Origin: Pyxicephalus adspersus
Lineage: Eukaryota; Chordata; Amphibia; Anura; Pyxicephalidae
DNA: 64,000 nt
Direction of reading: 5' to 3'
Assembly: GCF_032062135.1 (NCBI RefSeq)
Contig: NC_092858.1
Location: 126,792,561 to 126,856,560 of the forward strand
In this document: one piece after another, positions 1 to 13,579 of the stretch
How positions within the stretch are numbered: the stretch's first letter is position 1
Layout of the letters: every line of letters begins with the position of its first letter
The notes under the pieces: generated by a model
The model's input: the letters and a program-made list of their open reading frames with translations, nothing else
The model's database searches: none
What the model was told of the DNA's origin: nothing
Translations under genes and position numbers: made by a program

Positions 1-1796
1 TTGCATGAATGCTGAGTGCAGTGTGTGAGCTAGCTAAATAGCCAGGGATGATTAAGAGGCTATTTCCTGATTGGCCAGCGGTATGCGATACCTGGAAGGG
101 GATACTCCCTTATTTCATCTTTGCTCTTTTTCTCTCTCCTTTTTGTACCTTTTTTCTACCCAAAATAATCAAAACATTTTTATTATTTTATACATTAGCC
201 CCTCCGTCATTCGTTTATGGCATTTTGACTTATTTTTTGTCATACTGTCGCTTTTTAAAAAAAAAAAAAAATAAACACAATGAAATGTAAGAAGCTAAAT
301 AACCAGCAGCATTGCAGTATAGGCACCTAGCTTTACCTACACATAGCTTTATGTGACCTGAACAGCTTTGGTGATCCCACAAAACCTGTTTCTGTGATGC
401 ATTAAGAACATGAAAGAACTGAAAATGGTAAGTTTGCTTTAAACACCTACATGTTCCATTATTGTGGGCACAAGATGTTATGAAGGGGTCATATAAAATG
501 CAGATTAAGTCTGTTCATTACCATTATGGTAATAAAAAGTTTTCTAAAAAACTTTGAAACGTTCGTGTTCTAACTTTCCTTTCCTCACTTTTACTTACAG
601 AAAAGGAAATGTTAAATGTTGAACGTAAATACGCAAATCAAGTAAAGCATTTCCTAACTCTAATTTCTTGGCTCTTTAATAGCTTGTACACTTTGTGATC
701 AAATTGTTGTGATCCAAATCCTGATAACACCTTTCTTAGCTGTCAGCAAATATCTCAAGAAGCAATAGCTGCCATATGATTGCCAGAAATAATAGACCAT
801 TAAAAACAACATTTCTGTACAACTTGACCTACAGGAGAAAATTGTTACAATTTTACACAAATCAGCACTTTATATGCAACGTGTTACAGAGTATTTCAAA
901 ATGATGATTATTCTTTTAAATGGTAATAAACTAAAATAATGCAAGTGTGCTGAGTGAAGTTTATTCAGTCACATTGAAAAATAATTTTTGTACAAATAAA
1001 TATTCAGAGAGGCTCCTCAGTAAAGTGAATTTAAAACAAGTATTGTGCTGTCAACACTAATTTGAGAGCCTCTTAAAGTGATCTCCATACAGATGGATAT
1101 GAAAATGAATCTATTCAATAATAAATCATCAATTGTAATTTTTAATCACAATCACATCAATTGTAATTTTTAATCCCCCATTCCTCTGTACAGCAGACTG
1201 GGGGAGGGAGGGTGGCACAGGGAGCCCTTTAGGTGGGCTTCATGCAAAGTTACCAGAAGGAGATGTCAGCATAAAAAATAGGGCTTTCTTATCTGTTATC
1301 TGCTGTACTTTTAATGTCCAGTCAACAGATAGACATAAATAAGATAGGGGTAGGTAGTGGGAGCAGTTCAGTAATTATTTTAAAAGGACTAAATAGATAT
1401 AAAAGCAATAACAGGCAAAATGGTAAGCTGTATGTGTATTTAGATATATACTTGGATTTCAGAATAAAATTAAAATATGTCAGATGTTGATCCACCCTTC
1501 TCATCTTTCTCAAGGCCAAGAAGGTTAGTAATTGGTGTATAAAAAGATTGTTTGCTATGGTCTTGTCTGATAGTTAAATGGATGATTGCTGAACAGATAT
1601 ACTGCTCAGATAATGTTCTGTTGCAAGAATAACAATGGGGGTCATTGGGTTGGTTGTTCACTGATATCAAGGAATCAATAAACAATTGCATTGTCCACCA
1701 ATACTGGCACCCTAATTTTAACCCAAAAGGATCACAAATGATTGCTTCAAATATGGCATCTATGCAGGACTTAGCCTCTCTATTTCACCTATAACA
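1..1796. other. AT-rich DNA, no gene recognised
   Basis: No coding exon, RNA gene or classified repeat was recognised. Open frames are short, low-complexity and without familiar motifs. There is an A-run near 255-270. A 21-base segment (ATCAATTGTAATTTTTAATC with its flank) occurs twice about 27 bases apart near 1127-1175, which looks like a small local duplication. Confidence 0.5.
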
Positions 1797-1801
1797 CGAT
1801 G

Positions 1802-1975
1802 AGCTTGATTTATTAAAACAATCTAAGGCATCAGAGAATACACTTTCATCAGTGAAGCTGTGTGATCCAGCAATCCTGGAATGGATCCGGACCAGGATTC
1901 AAACATTTACTAGCAAATAGCAAAGGACTTTGAAGAAATCCAGGTTTGCATTGGAGAGCTTTATTAAATCAGGTC
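1802..1975. repeat. Palindromic MITE, copy A
   Basis: This is an imperfect palindrome of about 174 bp. It starts with a GATTTATTAAA-type end and closes with TTATTAAATCAGG. In between it carries ACACTTTCATCAGTGAA, GTGATCCAGCAA and GCAAATAGCAAA blocks. The same blocks recur near 9.1, 16.5, 37.8, 38.1 and 60.7 kb, so this is a dispersed family. CGATG lies on both sides (1797-1801 and 1976-1980) and may be a target duplication. No coding capacity is seen, so it is read as a non-autonomous DNA transposon; the parent superfamily is not known to me. Confidence 0.75.
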
Positions 1976-1980
1976 CGATG

Positions 1981-4900
1981 ATGGAACCTAACAACCAATA
2001 GAGAAGTTCGGAAGGGAAAGTGGGAGTAGAGCCAAATACAACATTTGCAGGAAAAGTTGAGGTTTGAATATAATTGCAGATATGTGTGTCACTCATTCCT
2101 ATACATAGGGTTCATTTAGGGTAACCTCTCAAAACCATTCAAAAATATTTATTTACTTTTACAAAAGTGCTGCCTTCTTTAGAAGCATTGCATGTTTTTA
2201 TAGGTCTTTCACAAGTATATAGACAAAATATTTGTGCAATATACTTCTATTACAATATCTGCAGTTTGTGAATTGGAGAAAACCTCTGCGCATGGTGCAA
2301 AAACATAAAATCCTTCTGTTGCTTGTCCAATCTCTATTTCTTTCAAGAGTAGCTCATCATTTTCCAATATACTTTAGAGTTTACACAGCAAAACAAGAAT
2401 ATAAAGTATTATTCTAAACTTTTTGAGTTCTAGGTTAAGTTTTAAAACAGTATTGGTTAGTCGTTTCTTTATACCAATTTCATAAAAGGATGCTAAGGTA
2501 CCGGTGGATTTTCAAGGCCCAACTACCAGGTTTATTCCTGGAACCAACCCATGCCAATGTCGTCCATAATCCAGCACTTTTCCAGCAGCTATATCTTGTT
2601 TGAAGTCCTGCTGCAAATAGACCATTAAGAGCACCCTAAAGCAGGATAGTGCAATTTAATGGTTTCTCACTGTGGTTATAAGTATAAGCCTTGTGTTAAA
2701 TGTTACTTAACTTAATCAGAGAAAAATAAGATCTCTGCCCTGACACGACCATGCTACCTGTGTTGAAGAATTGTGTATATTAAATACAATAGATGTACAG
2801 AATCCAGGGCAGCCTTAGAAAATGTATTTCACCAATTTATTTAAGCTTTTTACCTGCAGTCCAATTTCGATGAATCTCTTGACTTACAGATCCATGAAAA
2901 GTAGCATTAGGTTTGTCAATCTTTGGGATCTTCCACCTTGCTGTGCTGTTTTAAAAATACACCTATGTTTTGTTTTATTTTTCTATACAACAGATTGAGA
3001 TAATTACATTTTCATAAAATAACTGGAATTAGGGAATTTTTAGAAAATGTTATAGAAAATAGTATTGGAAAATATATATACTTGAAAATTACTGCTTCTC
3101 CTTCATTTCAGTGTCTGTCCATAGAACGCAATGCTGGGCAAGTTGATCTGCAATGCAGAAGAAAACTTTGCTGTTGCTTTGGAAACCAGGAATACATATT
3201 TATTCTTTATTAACCAGCCCTGATTGTCAATGAAGTAGTAACAATGTTATTTGTGCTCCTATGAATGTGAATGACAGGGGTCTAGGATCACTCTTTGCAA
3301 TGCTTTGCCACTGTTATTGTAACAAAAATGTATAATGTTCTGAATGTACAGCATTTTATTTATTATGTTCAAAAGTATCTATACGTAGTTGGATAACTAT
3401 GACATGTTTGAAAACATTTTTTCATATTAGGTAATTGTAGCTCCACACTATCCTTGGAGCCCTTGCCTGTTGTCAAGAACACTCAAAAACCTAAGGTCAT
3501 ATATATACAGTACATACGGTAGCTCATATATATACATAGAAGGTCCGTTCTTGGAGAGTGGTAGACATCAAGGCCAAAAATGGCAGATATGAAAAATGAA
3601 GGGTCAAAACATACACAGACATTACATCTTGCAAGGTAGACCATTTCATACACTAGCAGGAGTTTTGGGGCTTCACCATTAGCCAGTACCCCAGGCTTCC
3701 TCGTGCAGCACTCCATGAGAAGAGGTGTCTGCAAGTCAATCCAATCCTCTACAGTCAGACACCAGCTTTCATGCTAATAATAATAACTTTCCCAGTGGGT
3801 CTTGCATATTAATCAAATTTCATGTTAGTCTCTTTTAACATTTCAAGATAGAGAGAATGTCTGTGGGAACGTGTTCCTTATCTCAAGTTTCCATTAGGTT
3901 GGGACAAACCCCATCAAACATTCACATGACAGGGATCAACATTCTATTTGTAAAGTGCAGAAAGCCACGTGAAGCCCTGACATTACACTGCAAAATGCAG
4001 AGTGATGTCATATGACTTGTTTTTCCTTTTTCCCTACTGACATTTTCCCCTATTAAAGTGATAAAGTTTCAGTTGCTTTATTATCTTGAAGCAAGCATTT
4101 TGAAAGCAGTACATTTTGGAAGCTTTAAAAAAATGTTATGGGGATGCTTTTTATAGAAAGGCAAATACGTACATGGCCATGATAAAAACTCTTTATAGAC
4201 TCCCGACATTTGGTGTTTCTGTTGAGTTTTTACTCCATGGATTTCACCCACCTAGATTTGCCAACCAGAGCCCTTTAAATATGCCATTTATCTTGATTGT
4301 GGCATCAGTCTAAATATCTATGCACAAGGAATCACAGGGAAAAGACTTAATAAGCATTTCATATACAGATGACAGAGGGAATGAGTGCCTGGAGGGAGAT
4401 CACAATAGCTCGTACAAAGATCCTTACAATCATAAAAAAGCTAATTGTCCGTATTTGAAATGGGCATAAAGAAATGTATAGGAATTTCTCTTTAGCAGAC
4501 GGTGTGAGTCATTTATGATACTTGATGGCACTATAGGCTTAGCGGCTAAAAAAAGTTACTATTGGGTTGATGTGAGAGACAGGAAGATGAGATCCAACAG
4601 AGAAAGTTGTAGGACTAAAGTATTATAGAATAGGTGTTCTAAGATGAAACATGACCTTGTATGAATCCTCTTTTTGGGGAGAATAGTAGTTTCCTATGTT
4701 GACCCAGCTGTTTTTTTTTTTTTTTTTTTTTTTTTGCATTCCAGATAGATAAATGAAATGATTAATGGACATGGAGTGTCTTCTAAACTAGAAATGATTC
4801 TGTATATTGCAATTCTATGGGGGGAAAAACTGCTTGAAGCTAATGTATTGCCTATGTCATATACCATGAACAAGTATGCAGGTTAATATGTACTTTGACT

Positions 4901-6597
4901 GCAATGTACTTCAATGTGGTGTATCGATTTATAACCACTAGATGGGGGAAATCAGAAGAAAAAACTCTGTATACTGAAGAATTTAGGTGCAGTTCACTAA
5001 ACTATAACATATGTGTTGCTTGACATAATGATAGTTGTTTTCAGTTATGCCATTGTTATTTTCAGTTTGACTCACATTTGAAGTTTAGTGCGTGCTATTA
5101 TAACTTAGTAAATGTAGCCTATAGTGAACTACACAATTTTAAACTAGAACATTTCTCGCAAATTATCATATGCAACACCTAGTTTAAAAGTTGTCTTTAT
5201 AAATTAGTTTGCATACTACTTTTCTCTTGCAACCCTACGGTTTCAAATTAGACAGGAATCAAAAGTTGCAATCTGCTAAAAGTGTGTGATTATGAACACA
5301 AAGGTTTATTCTGTCTCTACTTATTCATATTTGGAAAATTACAGACATTACAACCGTTGCTGTAACTCAGATGTTGTTAAATGTATGTATAAGAGTAGTG
5401 CGCACATGATGTTCTAATTTGTTTTTGACATTTTTGTGGTTATGGTCAAATAAGTTTACTGCGTACTGGCACAGAGCAGAGAAATAGAAGATGTTCATTT
5501 TGCATTATAAGTTTGAGCAGCAGAGAAGCTGTTAAGAGGCGCTGTTATGGACACAGGTATTTTATATTTTTGTCACTGAGTCATTAGAAGAACTTGATAT
5601 GTCTTACAGTTTATCCAGTATCTATTTAGAATCGCTAGACTTTTTTAAAAAAAAAAAAAAAAGGCAATTATATATAATTACCTACTTGAACCTAACAAGA
5701 GAAATAAATGGCATGTTGGCAAAAGCTTTCAAGATTTTAAATTGGTGATGTAGAAGACCAAAACATGACTTGGCAAATCAAGAATGAACCTTACTTGAAC
5801 TATCCCTGAAGAATTTAGCTATTTATGAATTTGTGTAACAGTATCTATGAACTAAGCTAAAAGTGACCCTCTCACTATGCTGAAAACAGAAAACTAAGGG
5901 CAGGCTGTAAAAAATATAATTATTACTTACCTGTTTAGTGGGTGTTTATTCAAATCTTCCTTTATTTGGAAAGATATCAGTACTGCTTTTCCAGGTGTGT
6001 TGCATTATGTGTCCTATTCTGTATGTTGTTGTTTCTTCTATGGCAGCTACGTCAGTATGGAACATGGTATAGCTGCCAGGCTTGCCCCCTGCCAGACAGA
6101 TAAACGCGTGTCACTTTTTAAGGTTTAAGGTCACTTTGAGAATAGATATAAATTAATTTTTGCAGACAGATCTTTAAGTTCTATATCAGAAAAAGAAAAA
6201 ATGTAGAACTGAGAACTATATTTTTGAAGCTGAACTAAAGGGTGAAGATAAATCTTACTTTTAGGTGAAGCTAATCCCACACAACAAGTTAAATGTATGT
6301 TTTTTATTTTATCTAGGCGGGAATGTAGAGAAGGATTTTACTTAACTCATTCCCTCTATCCTACATGCTCCAACTCTGAATAGGTTTTCTCCTGCAGCCT
6401 TCTATTTTCATTTGAGCACTACAGGCTGTGGTTGCAGGTATTGATGTCAACCCCAAAATGCAGGACCAAGAACACTGCATTTAGGTTGAGAAAGCAAAGT
6501 TCCTGAACATAGCCTGTAACAGTTGAATGAAAATGCAGTGCGGTGACCACTATAGGAGCGAGGGGTAAGTAAAGTGCTGCCTATATTCCACCTCGAT
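1981..6597. other. AT-rich DNA, no gene recognised
   Basis: No host exon or classified repeat was identified. Small open frames, for example near 3483-3734 and 4116-4313, have no recognisable domain and are probably chance. A 25-base T-run lies at 4711-4735 and an A-run near 5646-5662; either could be the tail of an old retroposon, but no body could be recognised beside them. Confidence 0.4.
4711..4735. repeat. Poly(T) tract
   Basis: This is an uninterrupted run of 25 T. It could be the poly(A) tail of a minus-strand retroposon or simple slippage. No retroposon body was recognised on either side. Confidence 0.8.
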
Positions 6598-6834
6598 CAG
6601 TGTTACCTAACCGGGTTCCTTGTTAGGGGTTCTTTGAGAAATGAACCTCTCACATCAGTTTAGGTGATTCCAATGATCTTTTAGGCCATCTGTAAGGGTG
6701 ATAATCTTTCCCCTGGCCAACAGTAAAAGAGGCATTTTTCCATTGATCAACGCGCTAATATACTGTGAGCTGTGGATTTAGACATGAAAGTTATTTCAAG
6801 AGTTCCCCCATGTTAAAAAGGTTGAGAAAAGCCG
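6598..6834. mobile_element. hAT-like MITE, degraded
   Basis: The left end reads CAGTGTTACCTAACCGGGTT and the right end runs into GGTTGAGAAAAGCCG. The latter is the reverse complement of a CAGNGNTTCTCAACC-type terminus typical of hAT elements. The interior contains GATCTTTTAGGCCATCTGTA and a CATTGATCAACGCG block that I associate with a common frog hAT MITE. The 8-bp target duplication expected for hAT elements is not preserved. There is no coding capacity. Confidence 0.6.
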
Positions 6835-9057
6835 TCCTTGAACTTAATTAGCAATAAACCCTTACATTGCAGAATTAGCCCCATTGCAAGGGTATTTTGG
6901 TTTCAACTTTAAATAGATGATATTGAGATAATGCATAGCTTGCGGTTGCTGAACTTTCCTTTTGAATATGCTAGTTGCCTGGTTGTCATATTGATACAAA
7001 TGAATGCTTCAATACATTCAGAAGCACTGACCTTCATGTCAGTTTTGACCCCTAGATCAGTTTTGACTTACCCTTGATATTTAGGGGTAATTTAGATACT
7101 GTGCATCTGAGCATTGACAAACTTCATCTTCCCTCCTGAACATCCATAAAAGTAGGTTTGCTGTCATGTACGAGGCCCAAATCATACTTAGCATTGTGCC
7201 ACACTGAGGCTTTAGGAAATACAAAGATTTGCTCAGGATCTTGAATGACAGTAGCACTAATTTTCCAAAAACCTGAACAGGAATTACCTGTATGGCAAAA
7301 AAGCATCAAATTAGCATGCATTAGGATGATAACACCCAGCATTGTCAAAGGGGATCAGGTCACATGATCTTCAACGCTTGCAGTGCCAGGTACTTTCACC
7401 AGCTGCAGAGAAAAAAGAAGCTGAGAGGTAATGCAGGTAAGGCAGATACCTATGTGTTGTTCCTTTTCCAGAGATAATTTGTATTTTTAAAATAAGTAGA
7501 TAATATATACAAAACATTGACAAATAATACAAAAATATACACAATTGAGAGATTTTTAGAAAACAAAGTACTGCAAATATTCACATTTAGTACAAATCGA
7601 CTTATTAAGTTTATTGTATTGTTTTCAGTTACAGAAAGACTCCATTGCAGGGACATCTAACTTCATCAAGATGAATTATTAAAGAAATTAAAGCATAATA
7701 CCAGACAAGGACAGTAATATGAAGGACACTTTCTATGTAGAGCACAATCATTAATTCTTTAACAATAAAAAAAAAATCAAACAAAACCATTTTCTTTACA
7801 ACAATAAAAAATATATTAGTAAAAACAAAGAAACAGCTTTAAATAGCTTATGACAACAAAAACAATTGTCAACATGCTACCTTTCATTAGTATTTATATA
7901 TATCGTGCTAAAGATTTTATAATGAATGCTTTTGATAGTATGAATAGACATTTCTTATTCATTTTCTTGCTTCGACTGCATTGCTTTTGTATTTCCATTT
8001 GGTGGTGCCAAAGATTCAATGGTTGTTTTCTTCATCTAGGTATTTTGTGAAACATATGGAACATACTGTTTTGTTGCTGCATTACCGGCATCAATATTTC
8101 ATGCATTAATATATTCTGTGACTATAAGTGTAAAAACATTTAGTTAATTAAATATATATATAATTGAAAAATAAGAAGTACATTGCAGATAAAAAAAATT
8201 GTCAGAGCAACAAAAAAAAGTTACTTGTATGCAATAAGATCGTTTTGTTTGGTTCTTTGCTTTTGTAGTCCTAATGTTTGTATGTGTTTTTAGGTTGTAT
8301 AGGTCATTATTGTGAAAGAGCTTCACTGGTTTTAATGTAACCTTCTAACTTTAGAACATGAGAAAAAGGGACACTTTAAAGGTGCAGAACAGCAGCTTGC
8401 CTAGTGTACTGCAGGGACAGTGGGCGTGTTAATAAATTACACTAAATATTGGGTGTTGATTAACAAAATCTGAGCCTGCTTGCAGTTTACATTGCATACA
8501 AGTGCCACAGACCTTGTGCTCACAAAATACTCCAAAACCTTTTCATTACACATGCCTTTCCCTGCACAGTATAGTCAGACAGCTTACACTTTGTCAGACC
8601 CAACCTTTATGAAGAACAAACACCATGGTTAGTAATGTAATTTACAGCACAGCAAACAAGTGAAAGTGAGTCCAGACTATATTACACTTACATTCGGTGC
8701 AGCAGTCAGTAGTATTAAGTATACAACATAGTTTATAAAATGTATCAAGAAGAGGACACACAAAACAACCTACAAAGGTTAGTAGTAGGTAATACATCAA
8801 TTTAAATTAGTTTACACTAAGAAACATTAGGGTAACAGTAAACACCACTCCTGGTGTATGTAAAAATCTAATCTACAAATCGCACAAATCTCTAATCTAA
8901 TCTCTAATCACACAAATGCTTATAGCAACATTAGAAACTAATCATTTAAATTCTCACAGATGAAAACATTGCAACAGCAGGTGGTGGTTTGTGTTGCCTG
9001 GTGTTCACAGCATACATCAGATGTACAAGAAGAGAATTTACAATATGTACACAATGA
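6835..9057. other. AT-rich DNA, no gene recognised
   Basis: No exon, RNA gene or classified repeat was recognised. A short direct repeat of TCAGTTTTGAC occurs twice near 7040-7070. Small open frames, such as the one near 7124-7348, lack recognisable motifs. Confidence 0.4.
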
Positions 9058-9279
9058 GACTGATTTAATAAAGCTCCCCAACACTTGAGAAGATACACTT
9101 TCAGCAGTGAACCTGGATGATCCAGCAAACCTGAAATGGATCTGGTCCAGGTTTGAAAACATTTGCTAACAAATAGCAAATTACCTTTTGGAAATGTATT
9201 CCAAGTTTGATATATCACCCAGGTTCACTGATGAAAGTGTATCCTCTCCGGTCTTGGAGAGAGCTAATAAATCAGGCCC
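9058..9279. repeat. Palindromic MITE, copy B
   Basis: This is the best-preserved member of the palindromic family. The left arm carries TGATTTAATAAAGCTC and GATACACTTTCAGCAGTGAA. The right arm carries TTCACTGATGAAAGTGTATC and AATAAATCAGGCC. The arms can pair over roughly 100 bases each, with a central TTTGCTAACAAATAGCAAA block. No transposase is present. The small open frames overlapping it are artefacts of its palindromic sequence. Confidence 0.8.
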
Positions 9280-11805
9280 AAAGTCAGAAATGTTTGTGTA
9301 TGTTTGCACCTTGCACCATTTGTTTGTTCACTTGTGTATACTTGCTTTACCCTGCATGGGATTTACCTGCAAAGACAAAGGTGCAATAAACTACCATTCC
9401 ACTATCCAAGTTACCAATGCTCACACTGTGTCACACACAAACTTTCTGAACTGTATCCAACCCTTTCTTTCTACCAACACCTCTGAAGACTACGGGGCAC
9501 AATGAGACATGAACTCTGCCTACATGGCATTACATAGGCACACAGAAGAACCCTTATCTAGAATGGGTTACAGAAAAGTGCAGAGGGAGTGAGCTTTGCC
9601 TGCAATGGCCAACATCATTGGGTCCTGGAGTTCAGGACTGCTTACTTTTTAGGGTAAGTTTTGGAATCAGGAAGAGAACAGGTGTACCTGGTTCCTTTAC
9701 ACTCCAGGGAACTTTATTATGCAAATGCATATTCCATTTCTAAGGATAGGTTAAAACCCACCCTGTCCCTCCCTTAATTATTAGTCCATAACATGCAGAA
9801 AGTGCGTAGGACCTGAGCCTGCCCACAGGAGATGATCAAAAATTCCAGTTCAAGGTTTCTGCACTCGTGACTCTTTGCATGGTATTGGTATGTATGGTAC
9901 TATTTTCAAGAAAAATTCAATTTACTAATAATTCCACTGTATACAGTAACATGTTGGGGTTCCAATATAAAAAGCCCTTTGTAAACAACAGAGAACCCAC
10001 CTCTACTTGTCCCTGGATTTTACAGTATTTTTCGTAGAAAGTGCATATACTCGTAAAATCCTACATCAACTGTATGGAAGCAAATCCTCACCTCCATCTT
10101 TTACATATGTTTGTGAACTTCAGTCTTTATAGACTATTAACAATGCTATCTTTTTAGACCTATATGTAAATAGCATGGTCAAATTAATTAGCAACATGAA
10201 CACAGTGCTTATTTCCTTTGTGATTCTGTAAACATTGTCATTGGTCCCAGTGTATTATTCTCCGGAAGTAACAACTGTCTTTGCATTACTTTCTTTTAAC
10301 CACTCTGTCTTATGAAAAACAAATATTGTTGAAAATTTTGCTGAACAACAAAAATATGCACAGTATAATATGAAATAAGAATATTCTAAATCCTTATCCT
10401 TAGCAAAGTCCTTATTTTGGTTCTGTAAAAGTTAAATCAGGTTAAAATGAAGCAAATGTCACAAAATGTAATAAACAACTGTAAATGCAAGAACTCATGA
10501 GATCTAAGTGCCATATGATTGCCACCATGAAGGTTATTTGGACGTCTGTTGTTTACCAGAGAACTGATGCAGCAGATTGTGCAGTCATTTTAATTAGCGT
10601 CTTAATATACATGTTAGTCAAAGGACTGGAAGGTATTTTCTCTGTAAGTGAAACATTTAACTCAGACCAGAATAGTTTAATAGATTATTATGATTATTTT
10701 TCAATCAGGCATTTTGGTAACATATTTTAGATTCTGAAGGAATAATAACAGCTCAGAAAGAAGAGAAAACTTTGTGCTGCCTATACATCTTACTTGATTA
10801 AGACAACATACTGTACATACAGACTATATATGAAGGAACAGTATTACTTACCTGACAGTCAGAGGATAAGGTTGGTGGAGGGCAAGACCAGTACAATTAT
10901 AAAGGTTGGGTTGTCATAAATGGAGATAAACACAAATCTTAATCGAAAGAAAGTCAAAGCTGATAGAGTGCACAACTGTGAAAATGTCTGGTCAAAACAC
11001 ATAAGAGTAAGTCGAGTAAGTATGTCTTTATGCAAATGCTTTAAAAATCCTATTGATAAAATAAAAAAGGTTTTAAAAGTGTTACATGTTTTGCATCATG
11101 GTAAAAAAGAAGTGAAAAATATCTGAATTGTAAAAAAAACAATGGTGGGGGGTAGTAATAGGGGTGCACAAAGTGCACTATGGTGAAACATTTAAAGCTA
11201 ATGGCAGTGTGCTTTGATAAGGACCCACCAAAAAAAGACTAAATTATAGTAATAACTTTATACTATACTTTAGTATACTTTATACTATGCTGATATAAAG
11301 CTACAGAATGTTGGTCTTGATACATGGGTTACTGTATTCATGGGTTATTGTATACAATACATAAGCATCAGGCAATCAGTTAATTGGTACAGTATGAAGC
11401 CAGCAAATAAGCAATTATTAATATATGCCTGCAGAAAACTAACAATTGTACCAACATGAGAGTGAGAAATGCAAAAACGAGACAATATGCAGCCAACAAA
11501 TGGACAATTGTGATAATATATGGTCAGTAGTAATACTCTTTTTTTCCTGTCATAGTATATTAGTATTTTTTTAATGAATCATCTTGCTCAATCCATAAAG
11601 TCATCCCTTACAACACATTTTGGCACACACATATAAATATGATGTAAATGATACATAGGTTGCAACGTATGCATAATATATGCTTTTTAAAAAAACCTTA
11701 ACTTTGGCCACCATGATATACTTCATGCTGCACATTTCTTAAGCTATTAAGAGCCTTCCTAACATGGAAGGGTCAGTTGGTTGTGTTTAATGTATACTAT
11801 TAATA
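9280..11805. other. AT-rich DNA, no gene recognised
   Basis: No host exon, RNA gene or classified repeat was identified. The open frame near 10485-10730 and the lysine-rich one near 10920-11126 resemble no family I know and are probably chance frames. Confidence 0.4.
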
Positions 11806-12119
11806 TTATTCAGTATTTTAATAGCACCAACATATATCACAGGGATTTACAAAGTCCATTGTCATGTCCCTAGCTATCCCTCAAAGGGGTTCATGATCTA
11901 AAGTCCCAATCTTAGTCATATGTCTTTAATACAATCTAAGGTCAGGGGGAAGCCAATTAACCTAACTGCATGTTTTTGGAATGTGTCAGGAAACCGGAGT
12001 ACCCAGAGGAAACCCACACAAACATGGGAAGAATCTACAAACTCCATGCAGATAGCGTTCTGGCCTAGATTTGAACCTGCAAAGGCCAGAGTGCTAACCT
12101 CTGAGCCACCGTGCTACCT

Positions 12120-12120
<1 letters not shown>
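11806..12120 (-). mobile_element. tRNA-derived SINE, full or nearly full length
   Basis: Read on the minus strand, it begins with a tRNA-like head: GGTGGCTCAGAGGTTAG fits an A box and GGTTCAAATC fits a B box. These are the RNA polymerase III internal promoter elements. The body contains the GGTTTCCTCTGGGTACTCCGG and CCAAAAACATGCAG blocks common in lower-vertebrate SINEs. The tail has AACCCCTTTGAGGGATAG and then a GGTGCTATTAAAATA stretch. A second copy in the opposite orientation lies at 63787-64000. It lacks the cloverleaf-forming spacing of a true tRNA and is a retroposon. A (TA)n tract adjoins its head. Confidence 0.85.

Positions 12121-12121
<1 letters not shown>

Positions 12122-12158
<37 letters not shown>
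12122..12158. repeat. (TA)n microsatellite
   Basis: This is an uninterrupted TA dinucleotide run directly beside the head of the minus-strand SINE. Confidence 0.95.
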
Positions 12159-12162
<4 letters not shown>

Positions 12163-12362
12163 ATAATGTATACAGAATACAATATAATTATAAAGTGATA
12201 AGAATAATACCAAGTAATACATTAAAATGATAGGCAGTACAATAAGAACTTCTTCTGTTTTTAAAAAGTTACTGACATCTTGTTGGATGGCTAAAACTAC
12301 ACAGCTGTAAAATCATTTTTCACCAACAAAGCTTTAGCCAGTGAGCAATAGCCTGCCAAACT

Positions 12363-12850
12363 GGAATTTCAAGATGTGTTATTCAGTTTGTCACAAAGAA
12401 ATTTGAAGAAACTGGGCAAGCTAAAGGGAGTAAATGCTATGAAAAACCCAAAAATCTGTCTGCATCTGATGATCAGTACTTACTTTTAGAAACACTAAGG
12501 ATTATGTTCTTGTACTACATCTGGCAAAGTCAAATTGGCAAAGACCAGTTTTCAGCTATGAAACAAAGTCTTCCAGAAATTGGTCTTGTAGGGCTTCTCT
12601 TTTGCAAAAACATAAAAAGCTTACAATTTTGCATTATTTAAAAGGCTCAGAATGGAATGAGAACCACTGGCAGAGGATGAAGTGAACCAATGAGTTCAAA
12701 CTTTACATTCTTTGATCATGAAACATTGGCAAAGAGTATTTTGATGTCTGTAGGCTTCTTGATTGGCACTGTATGACCAGGACCAGATTTAAGCCCTTTG
12801 TTCAAACTTTATCATATGGGTTTTGCATTTTCATGTAGGGTCAGAAATAG
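12363..12850 (+). pseudogene. Decayed Tc1-like transposase fragment
   Basis: About 92 codons from 12363 are open without a start codon. They read like the N-terminal region of a Tc1 transposase: an ISRCVIQFVTKKFEETG segment matches the recognition helix and linker of the first helix-turn-helix. KNLSASDDQYLLLETLR follows at the place where Tc1 proteins have a conserved DD/ED-xx-L segment. After a stop at 12639 a second frame (from about 12650) reads W-N-E-N-H-W then TNEFKLYIL, corresponding to the W-xxxx-W and (S/T)DES(K)F block holding the first catalytic Asp, here changed to Asn. Several stops follow. Terminal inverted repeats were not located. The family assignment is by eye. Confidence 0.6.
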
Positions 12851-13579
12851 GTCAAATGCAAACAGAATTGTGAAGAATTATGAACTGAGAAGTGTCTGTA
12901 ATGTTAAACTAGTGCCATCACCCAAAGCCTGTTAACATGAGACCAAAATTTGTCATATTCTATCATAGTCCAATGTACAAAAATATTAGTATATTGGAGG
13001 GTGCCATACTATATTCTTCACTAGAATGTACAGTATTGTGTTTGTTTTTATTCAGTTTATTCAATACTCATTTATAAATCTATACTGAGATTGACAGCTA
13101 GTAATAATTGTGAAATAAATAAAACACACTTTCACTGCTAAAATTGCTGTGTGAGTTGTTTATAAATATACCCAAAGTACAAAGACATGCAAACTAATTT
13201 GTATGGACCGTGCCATATTTTTAGGAAAATGATTGTCTAGCAAAAACATAACTTATCAACTACTACCGGTTACCTACTCTAAACACACAATTAAGACAAA
13301 CATGGCAAAGAAATCTGCAGGTAAAGTGTTTAAAAAGATATATTTCCCACATAAGAACTCTAAACCTCAGCATAGGTGGAGGATCACAGGGAAAGAGAAT
13401 GTCCATCTAAGAAGAGAAATGAACCTTAGTGTGCACCGGGAGAACAGAAAACAGCCTTGTCATAAGAAGATCTGCAACAAGTAATGTGGAAAATTTGGAA
13501 TCATTTACCACAGGCCTATTAAAAAAATATACACAAATGTTTTTGCGAAAATGCATTTGTTATGTTTTGTTTTCTAAGA

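Noticed and set aside
8938..9505. Cluster of open frames on both strands with similar peptides
   Set aside because: Those inside 9058-9279 come from the palindromic MITE, and the rest have no recognisable domain.
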